Assembly (NCBI GenBank): GCA_016865955.1
Contig: VGNW01000159.1
Span: 1-5,437, forward strand
Reading direction: 5' to 3'
DNA length: 5,437 nucleotides
Source of the DNA: Chloroflexota bacterium
Lineage (GTDB): Bacteria > Chloroflexota > Dehalococcoidia > SZUA-161
In this document: in pieces, positions 1 through 4,162 of the stretch
How the letters are laid out: each line of letters starts with the position of its first letter
Numbering within the stretch: position 1 is the first letter of the stretch
Made by a program: the position numbers and the translations under genes
Notes under the pieces: model-generated
Database searches by the model: none
What the model saw: the letters and a program-made list of their open reading frames with translations, nothing else
Told to the model about the DNA's origin: nothing

Positions 1-401
1 ACCTCCTTAGTGCCGAATTTAGCTTTCTCAGAAGCGATGACGATATCGCAGGCAAGCGTGATACCGGTGCCGAACCCGAAGGCATACCCGTTGACAGCCG
101 CAATCACCGGCTTCGGCAGGTATTCGATATGCATAAACGGTTTTGCCACATTTTCGATGAACTCAACACCCTTGATTATCTTGTCGAACTCGAACTTGCC
201 CACATCAGCGCCAGCACTGAAGGCATCTCCCTTGCCAGTTAGAATGACCACCCTGATGTCATCATCGTTTTCGATGTCGGTCAGTGCAGCATCGAGGTCT
301 TTAAACACCTGCGGGCTGGCGGCGTTCAGTTTATCGGGTCGATTGAACCAGATAGTGGCTATCTTGTCTTTCTTTTCCAGCAATATGGTCTCGTAATTCA
401 T
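1..401 (-). CDS. Crotonase-family protein (enoyl-CoA hydratase/isomerase-like), C-terminus cut by window edge
   Basis: The first 133 residues are present, about half of a usual 260-residue crotonase. The start is ATG at 399-401, preceded by AAGGAGG (406-412) at a good distance. Family signatures seen: an N-terminal strand with FNRPDKLNA (residues 19-27), the first oxyanion-hole segment AFSAGADV (60-67), and the CoA/oxyanion segment AAVNGYAFGFGTG (101-113) followed by LACDIVIASEKAKFG (116-130). Crotonases bind acyl-CoA in the cytoplasm and stabilise an enolate; members include hydratases, isomerases, dehalogenases and C-C hydrolases. By eye against rat enoyl-CoA hydratase (recalled), the first catalytic Glu (E144) falls on Gly113, while the second (E164) is kept as Glu133, the last complete residue here. 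A standard hydratase activity is thus doubtful, and an isomerase or ring hydrolase is possible. It lies 61 bases downstream of the CoA-transferase-like pair and is probably cotranscribed with it. Family assignment is firm; reaction unknown. Confidence 0.92.
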   Translation of the reverse strand, partial: MNYETILLEKKDKIATIWFNRPDKLNAASPQVFKDLDAALTDIENDDDIRVVILTGKGDAFSAGADVGKFEFDKIIKGVEFIENVAKPFMHIEYLPKPVIAAVNGYAFGFGTGITLACDIVIASEKAKFGTKE

Positions 402-420
402 TCGTCCTCCTTTTCTTCAG

Positions 421-442
421 AAGTCCTTGCCAAGTCTTTGCC
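421..442. repeat. Two-copy 11-bp tandem repeat between genes
   Basis: AAGTCCTTGCC (421-431) is followed directly by AAGTCTTTGCC (432-442), with one mismatch, and then AAGG. It sits in the 61-base gap between the CoA-transferase beta-like gene and the crotonase gene, just upstream of the crotonase ribosome binding site. No terminator-like hairpin followed by a T-run is seen in the gap, so read-through into the crotonase is expected. Function unknown; it may be replication slippage. Confidence 0.6.
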
Positions 443-462
443 AAGGATAATTCATATGATTC

Positions 463-1320
463 TTACGCATAGCCGATAGCCTGAAGCTCCTTATGCAGCA
501 TGTCCTTCAGGTAGCCCAATCTCTCCTTCCCGGGCTTGAAATCGAAGTTCAATGTGCCATAGGGGTCAACCTGCTCCCTCAGCAGCTTCACCTGCTCCTC
601 AGTGGGCTTCTCCGTCTCCGGTATATGGGCAGGGACTTCCAGCGGGAAACCGGTGTTGTTTACCACATCCTCCGCTTTTACTCCCGGATGGAGGAAATCT
701 ATGCGGAAGGGTTTGTCCTTCTCTTCCTTGGTCATAACGCAGAGATTGGTGATATAGCGGATAGGGCCAGGTCTGTAGCCCGATTTGATTCTCTCCTGAG
801 CGCCGATCAGGTACCTGGTGCCAGTGATGACATCGACCTTGGGAACAAAGGTCATCTTGGAGTGCCCGGGGAAATAGCCTATCATCTTGCGGTGCATCTT
901 TATCACCTCGGGAGCTCCCGCTCCTCCGGGGCCGCGCAGCTTGGGCTTATCGTACTCACCGACAACGGAAAGGTTGATATTGCCATACTGGTCTGCCTGT
1001 ATGCTGGATATTGCCTCGACATCGCCCCTGCCCTTCAAGTGGACTGAGTTAAGGTCCTCCAGCATAGTCCACATCAGGGCGGCGCCTCGGGTGGCAGAAG
1101 ACTCGGCGCGGATAAACGATAACTGAAAGGGTCTGAAATCGACCGCAGCATAGGCAAGCAAGGTGCTGTTGGGAGCGTGTGTAATCTTCGCCAGAATATA
1201 GCTGGCATATGCCAGAGGGGTAAAAGAGCCCAGCACGATGACATCGCCGTCTTCAATCTCTCTGGTCAATGTGACGCACATCAATTCACCGACGGTATAG
1301 TCTTTAGCATAGTGCTTCAT
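463..1320 (-). CDS. CoA-transferase family I, beta subunit-like (glutaconate CoA-transferase B / IpdB type)
   Basis: A 285-residue cytoplasmic protein, close to the usual 260-290 of this subunit type. ATG at 1318-1320 is chosen because GGGAGGTGA (1328-1336) lies 7 bases upstream and the ATG overlaps the alpha-subunit stop as ATGA (1317-1320), which implies translational coupling and equal synthesis. An in-frame ATG at 1509 would add 63 residues read inside the alpha gene and is not credible. Family features: an N-terminal strand EIEDGDVIVLGSFTPLA (21-37), THAPN (47-51), the signature IQADQYGNINLSVVGEYDK (107-125) and KLRGPGGAGAP (127-137), and a C-terminal HPGVKAEDVVNNTGF (221-235). In glutaconate CoA-transferase the beta subunit carries the glutamate that forms the acyl-glutamyl/CoA thioester, just after the AP(N/D) segment. 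Here that position reads NSTLLAYAAVDFRP, with Tyr57 in its place. This argues against classic CoA transfer and for an IpdAB-like hydrolytic C-C cleavage. Fold and pairing are firm; reaction and substrate are not. Confidence 0.93.
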   Translation of the reverse strand: MKHYAKDYTVGELMCVTLTREIEDGDVIVLGSFTPLAYASYILAKITHAPNSTLLAYAAVDFRPFQLSFIRAESSATRGAALMWTMLEDLNSVHLKGRGDVEAISSIQADQYGNINLSVVGEYDKPKLRGPGGAGAPEVIKMHRKMIGYFPGHSKMTFVPKVDVITGTRYLIGAQERIKSGYRPGPIRYITNLCVMTKEEKDKPFRIDFLHPGVKAEDVVNNTGFPLEVPAHIPETEKPTEEQVKLLREQVDPYGTLNFDFKPGKERLGYLKDMLHKELQAIGYA

Positions 1321-2213
1321 AGGTACTTCACCTCCCTTGCAAGTCTGCGCAGGATAGCCGCCTGGCGCATGCCTCCGATAGCTTCCAGATAGTCCCACTC
1401 GGGCTTTTTCACGAAGTCTTCCAGGTATTTCTTGAATGTATCGGGGCTGGCTGCGTATTCCATGTACTTCATGATATGCCAGGCATCGAATACGTAGTGA
1501 GGAGCGCATGCCGTAGGATGAGCGCCCAGAGGAGCCTCAATGACCATGTCCACCTGGAACTTGGGAACTTTGGTCTTCTCAGGATGCTTCCATATCTCCT
1601 CGCTGGATACTATCTCTTCAACCGAGACAATCCTCTTCTTTGCCGCCCTCATCATCTCGATATCGGTGCCTGTGGTGCCCTCCATCTGGACGTTGCCTGT
1701 TTTATCCGCTCGCACTCCGTGGATGATAGCTACATCCGGGGTGATTGCAGCAGCAGCTATTAAATCCTCTCCGGTGAAAGGGCACTTGATGTTTTTATAG
1801 AACTCAGGTCTGTATTTGACCAGGTCGGAACCGAACGGACCTCGGTAGGGCAGGAACGGAACATTCCTTCCCCCCGCCTCCAAACCTATGATTACCGCCA
1901 GGCCCGTTATCTCGTCGTAGGGCAAACCCTCCTTCTCAATCGCTCTGCGGAAGTTGGGCGCCAGGCCGAATGCCTCCATGCTTACGAAGGAGAACATCAG
2001 CCTTTTCAGACAACCGGCGCCTATGAGCAGGTCGATATCGATACTGCCCACTACGGTTATGGCTGTGAGGTCCTTGATTCCCGAGCGTATAATTTCCCGG
2101 ATTATTGCCATGGGGTGTCCGCCCAACCATGAGCCTCCGATAGCTACCTTGTCCCCGTCTTTGATTATCTTGGTGATGTCGCTTAATTTTCCCACCTTGC
2201 TTTCAGTGGTCAT
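1317..2213 (-). CDS. CoA-transferase family I, alpha subunit-like (glutaconate CoA-transferase A / IpdA type)
   Basis: A 298-residue partner of the following beta-like subunit. ATG at 2211-2213 is preceded by AAGGAGGG (2218-2225). Visible family features: KDGDKVAIGGSWLGGHPMAI (18-37), the glycine-rich loop near the CoA pyrophosphate; a REIIRSGIKDLT segment (39-50); VGSIDIDLLIGAGCLKR (55-71), a helix start typical of GctA/IpdA; NVPFLPYRGPFGSDLV (117-132); TGEDLIAAAAITPDVAIIHG (147-166); and ADKTGNVQMEG (169-179). Glu101 (DEITG) sits in the region where the family keeps a conserved Glu, which in IpdA is a catalytic residue as I recall; this match is by eye. The product should form a heterodimer or heterotetramer with the beta-like subunit and act on an acyl-CoA in the cytoplasm. 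It is the first gene after a strong promoter at 2394-2422. Whether the complex transfers CoA or hydrolyses a cyclic beta-diketone-type CoA ester cannot be settled from the sequence. Confidence 0.93.
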   Translation of the reverse strand: MTTESKVGKLSDITKIIKDGDKVAIGGSWLGGHPMAIIREIIRSGIKDLTAITVVGSIDIDLLIGAGCLKRLMFSFVSMEAFGLAPNFRRAIEKEGLPYDEITGLAVIIGLEAGGRNVPFLPYRGPFGSDLVKYRPEFYKNIKCPFTGEDLIAAAAITPDVAIIHGVRADKTGNVQMEGTTGTDIEMMRAAKKRIVSVEEIVSSEEIWKHPEKTKVPKFQVDMVIEAPLGAHPTACAPHYVFDAWHIMKYMEYAASPDTFKKYLEDFVKKPEWDYLEAIGGMRQAAILRRLAREVKYL

Positions 2214-2247
2214 GCATTCCCTCCTTTCTTACTGAATTTACGCAACG

Positions 2248-2265
2248 AGACACAGAGTGGTGTCT
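2248..2265 (-). promoter_or_regulatory. Leader hairpin / inverted repeat upstream of the CoA-transferase-like genes
   Basis: AGACAC, a 6-base loop, then GTGTCT: a perfect 6-bp inverted repeat 34 bases upstream of the alpha-subunit start and about 22 bases beyond its ribosome binding site. In RNA it would form a small hairpin. There is no following T-run, so it is not an intrinsic terminator. It could affect translation or bind a regulator, or be chance. Confidence 0.4.
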
Positions 2266-2359
2266 ACAACCTGTTAACGGGGGGACTCTCTTCGGTTAAG
2301 ATTGAATAAAGGGGCATTCTGCGAGATATTCTGTGATGATTTTGAGTACGGTGGGTCAT
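2264..2359 (-). CDS. Possible 31-codon leader ORF in the 5' UTR (doubtful)
   Basis: Between the predicted transcription start (about 2387) and the alpha-subunit gene an ATG at 2357-2359 opens a 31-codon frame beginning MTHRTQNHHRISRRM and ending at TAG (2264-2266). The stop overlaps the edge of the 2248-2265 hairpin, an arrangement seen in leader-peptide control. The upstream sequence GAGAGACGA is only a poor ribosome binding site and the peptide resembles nothing I know. It may well be a chance frame. Confidence 0.15.
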   Translation of the reverse strand: MTHRTQNHHRISRRMPLYSILTEESPPVNRL

Positions 2360-2393
2360 TCGTCTCTCTTCAGAGATTGGGACAATTGCGATT

Positions 2394-2422
2394 ATAATAT
2401 CAGGAGCGCCCTATGGTGTCAA
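2394..2422 (-). promoter_or_regulatory. Sigma70-type promoter for the CoA-transferase-like/crotonase genes
   Basis: Read on the minus strand: a perfect -35 box TTGACA (2417-2422), a 17-base spacer, and a -10 box TATTAT (2394-2399) preceded by TGA, giving an extended TGn -10. A second hexamer TATAAT lies at 2391-2396 but would need a 20-base spacer. Predicted start of transcription is near 2387, giving a leader of roughly 170 bases before the ATG at 2213. The 8-bp palindrome CGCATGCG (2425-2432) lies just upstream of the -35 box and could be an operator. This promoter would allow the three downstream genes to be expressed independently of the oxidoreductase gene. No intrinsic terminator is seen between that gene's stop (2449) and the promoter. 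Confidence 0.7.
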
Positions 2423-2448
2423 CGCGCATGCGAGCCAACACCCCTTGT

Positions 2449-3900
2449 TTATTCTCCAATTATCATGCGAGCAGCTCGCAGCCCGGATACTGCTACTGCG
2501 GGAACACCTCCACCAGGCATCGTCCATTGCCCTGCCAGATAAAGGTTGGGGACAGGCGTTTTCTGTTCCAGACGTTTCATAAACATCTGAGGCGTGAAAG
2601 CCCAGCCCATCGCAGCCCCCAGTGAGTTGAGGGTGTATCGTTCGTAGGTCAGTGGGGTAGCGGAATCCTGTACCACGATATGTTGGGAAAGGTTCGGTAT
2701 CAGCTTCTCCGCCTTGGTAATCAATTCAGCCGTCATCCGCTTTTTTTCTTCCCGCCAGCTTTTCCCTCTCAGACTATACGGAGCCATGGTCATTATGATA
2801 ACGATGTGTTTCCCCGGCGGAGCCAGGTCGGGGTCCATATAGGTAGGAACTGCGATACCGAAACATGGTATGGATATTTCCCCCTGCAGCAAAAGCTCCC
2901 AATCTTTAGTATTGTCATAGCTTTCATATACTATAGTCTCCGGCGCATTAAAGCCCGATTCTCTGGGATCGATATCAACTCCCAGATAGACATAGAAAGA
3001 GGACAGGCTGATTTCGAGTCCGTTCAATGTGGCAATGAAGTCGGCAGGCAGATTTTCCTCTCCTATGAGGTTAAGGAATGTAGCCCTCGCAGCGATGTTG
3101 GACACCACCTGCTTCGCTCTAACACGCTTGCCCTTTCCGGTCTCGATGCCAGCGGCTTTGCCGTTTTCCAGGATAATTTTATCGACAAGAGTGCGATATT
3201 CAATCTCTCCGCCGTATCTTTTCAGTACCCTGACCAGGGCATCGGGGACAGCCTGGATGCCACCCACGGGGTAAAAATAGCCCCGGATTGTTTCGGATAC
3301 CGTCAGGCTGGCGAAATCTATCGCCGAATTCTTCCACACCGGGTTCCAGAGATGCCAGTTGGCGTTGACCAGCGCCTTCAACTTAAAGTCCTTAATATGC
3401 TCGTCGATTAAATCCTGATAAGATTTTTCTCTGTACTTAGTCAGCAACGGCGAAAGGGCGGGTAATTTCTTTATATCTTCGTATATGGAGTTTATTGTAT
3501 GGAACAATCTCGTTATCCCGCTTGCTTCTCCCAGGAACATCTCTTTAAGCTTCTCGGGATAATCATTCACGTTCCGTGTGCTATCGTAGGTAAAATCAGG
3601 GAAAACGAAGCGCTGAAACTGCTCCTTGAACTCGAGTTCCTGTTCCATTTCCAGCGCCGACATGACCTTCTGGAAAGCGCCACTTGCCTTCCCGCCCGTC
3701 AGGTGTAGAACACCGGCATCGAACTTGAAACCCTTGCGTGAAAAGGAGGTACAGCAGCCGCCCGGCACAAAATGCTGCTCGAATACTTTGACCTTCTTTC
3801 CTTTTTTGGCTAAATACGCGGCACAGGTCAGACCACCTATCCCCGCCCCTATCACTGCGACATCGTATTCTTCATCGAAGCGCCTGGTATCTCTTACCAC
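2449..3900 (-). CDS. FAD-dependent oxidoreductase, phytoene desaturase / carotenoid isomerase-like superfamily
   Basis: A 483-residue protein, a normal length for this superfamily. The start is GTG at 3898-3900, the first start codon after an in-frame TAG, with GAAAGGT (3907-3913) 6 bases upstream. Domain order: an N-terminal Rossmann dinucleotide-binding fold, VAVIGAGIGGLTCAAYLAKK (14-33), with GxGxxG at G18, G20 and G23 and the ribose-binding acid Glu41 after VKVF; the PGGCCTSFSRKGFKFDAG segment (46-63) typical of CrtI/CrtISO/RetSat proteins; the YPVGGIQAVPDAL motif (220-232); and the C-terminal FAD-contacting NLYLAGQWTMPGGGVPAV (452-469) followed by a helix (SGLRAARMI). There is no signal peptide or membrane helix. 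The family covers desaturation, saturation and cis-trans isomerisation of isoprenoid or other hydrophobic substrates. No carotenoid biosynthesis genes are nearby; the neighbours are acyl-CoA enzymes, so a role in oxidising or reducing a cyclic or unsaturated acyl-CoA-derived substrate is possible but inferred. Flavoprotein family firm; substrate unknown. Confidence 0.92.
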   Translation of the reverse strand: MVRDTRRFDEEYDVAVIGAGIGGLTCAAYLAKKGKKVKVFEQHFVPGGCCTSFSRKGFKFDAGVLHLTGGKASGAFQKVMSALEMEQELEFKEQFQRFVFPDFTYDSTRNVNDYPEKLKEMFLGEASGITRLFHTINSIYEDIKKLPALSPLLTKYREKSYQDLIDEHIKDFKLKALVNANWHLWNPVWKNSAIDFASLTVSETIRGYFYPVGGIQAVPDALVRVLKRYGGEIEYRTLVDKIILENGKAAGIETGKGKRVRAKQVVSNIAARATFLNLIGEENLPADFIATLNGLEISLSSFYVYLGVDIDPRESGFNAPETIVYESYDNTKDWELLLQGEISIPCFGIAVPTYMDPDLAPPGKHIVIIMTMAPYSLRGKSWREEKKRMTAELITKAEKLIPNLSQHIVVQDSATPLTYERYTLNSLGAAMGWAFTPQMFMKRLEQKTPVPNLYLAGQWTMPGGGVPAVAVSGLRAARMIIGE

Positions 3901-3960
3901 TTCAGTACCTTTCTATGTAGTTAACGTTGCCTAGAAATGCTGTTTGCATCCGCATCAGGC

Positions 3961-3986
3961 AGACTGCAACTCTTCTTTAGCAGTCT
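3961..3986. promoter_or_regulatory. Inverted repeat AGACTGC-N12-GCAGTCT over the oxidoreductase transcription start
   Basis: A perfect 7-bp inverted repeat (3961-3967 and 3980-3986) with a 12-base centre. It abuts the proposed minus-strand -10 box (3989-3994) and overlaps its expected start of transcription (about 3982). It suits either an operator for a dimeric repressor or a hairpin at the 5' end of the oxidoreductase mRNA. It lacks a clean T-run and is not a convincing terminator. Confidence 0.4.
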
Positions 3987-3988
3987 TT

Positions 3989-4018
3989 ATTATAAGGCGA
4001 ATAACCGAGTCGGGTAAA
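3989..4018 (-). promoter_or_regulatory. Candidate promoter for the oxidoreductase gene
   Basis: On the minus strand the -10 box TATAAT (3989-3994) is perfect. A partial -35 box TTTACC (4013-4018, four of six matches) lies 18 bases upstream. The predicted start near 3982 leaves a leader of about 80 bases before the GTG at 3900. The inverted repeat at 3961-3986 overlaps the start point, suggesting repression or a 5' hairpin. Confidence 0.5.
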
Positions 4019-4022
4019 GCTT

Positions 4023-4070
4023 CACGGGCATTTGTATGAGCGTGTTTTTTCCTTTATAATTGCCACGGGC
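4023..4070. repeat. Direct repeat CACGGGCRTTT bracketing the plus-strand promoter
   Basis: CACGGGCATTT (4023-4033) and CACGGGCGTTT (4064-4074) differ at one base and start 41 bases apart, close to four helical turns. The first overlaps the upstream edge of the proposed -35 box (4032-4037) and the second covers the expected transcription start. This spacing could suit cooperative binding by a regulator; no known operator is recognised. Confidence 0.35.
4032..4060 (+). promoter_or_regulatory. Candidate promoter for the surface-protein gene
   Basis: A perfect -10 box TATAAT (4055-4060) with a weak -35 box TTGTAT (4032-4037) at the ideal 17-base spacing. Transcription would start near 4067, leaving about 96 bases of leader before the proposed initiation codon at 4163. 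The rest of the divergent intergenic region (3901-4162) shows no further gene, ATG-started frame or RNA structure that I can support. Confidence 0.5.
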
Positions 4071-4146
4071 GTTTCCACAAGAATAATCTACATAAAGACA
4101 TTACCTTCAGATTATCCCTTGTTCCGTAAGAAAGATAAGAGATAGC

Positions 4147-4153
4147 AAGGGAG
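4147..4153 (+). promoter_or_regulatory. Ribosome binding site that points to an ATT start
   Basis: AAGGGAG (4147-4153) is the only Shine-Dalgarno-like sequence near the beginning of the surface-protein frame. It ends 9 bases before ATT at 4163-4165 and has no ATG, GTG or TTG within reach: the next in-frame candidates are TTG at 4190 and ATG at 4199, both lacking a binding site and both inside the hydrophobic signal segment. Confidence 0.5.
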
Positions 4154-4162
4154 ACAAGTCAG

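Noticed and set aside
10..396. 128-codon plus-strand open frame at the window start
   Set aside because: Antisense to the crotonase gene, whose minus-strand translation shows clear family motifs and a ribosome binding site.
493..1047. 184-codon plus-strand open frame opposite the beta-like subunit
   Set aside because: Antisense to a well-supported gene, with no recognisable domain; a shadow frame.
1321..1509. 63-residue N-terminal extension of the beta-like subunit starting at an ATG at 1509
   Set aside because: It is read in another frame inside the alpha-subunit gene, resembles no family N-terminus, and the ATG at 1320 has a strong ribosome binding site and the ATGA coupling.
2680..3411. 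243-codon plus-strand open frame opposite the oxidoreductase gene
   Set aside because: It lies entirely antisense to a clear flavoprotein gene, has low-complexity, unfamiliar sequence and no ribosome binding site; it is a shadow frame.
3961..3992. Inverted repeat followed by TTTATT as an intrinsic terminator on the plus strand
   Set aside because: No plus-strand gene lies upstream to be terminated, the loop is 12 bases and the T-run is interrupted; an operator or 5' hairpin fits better.
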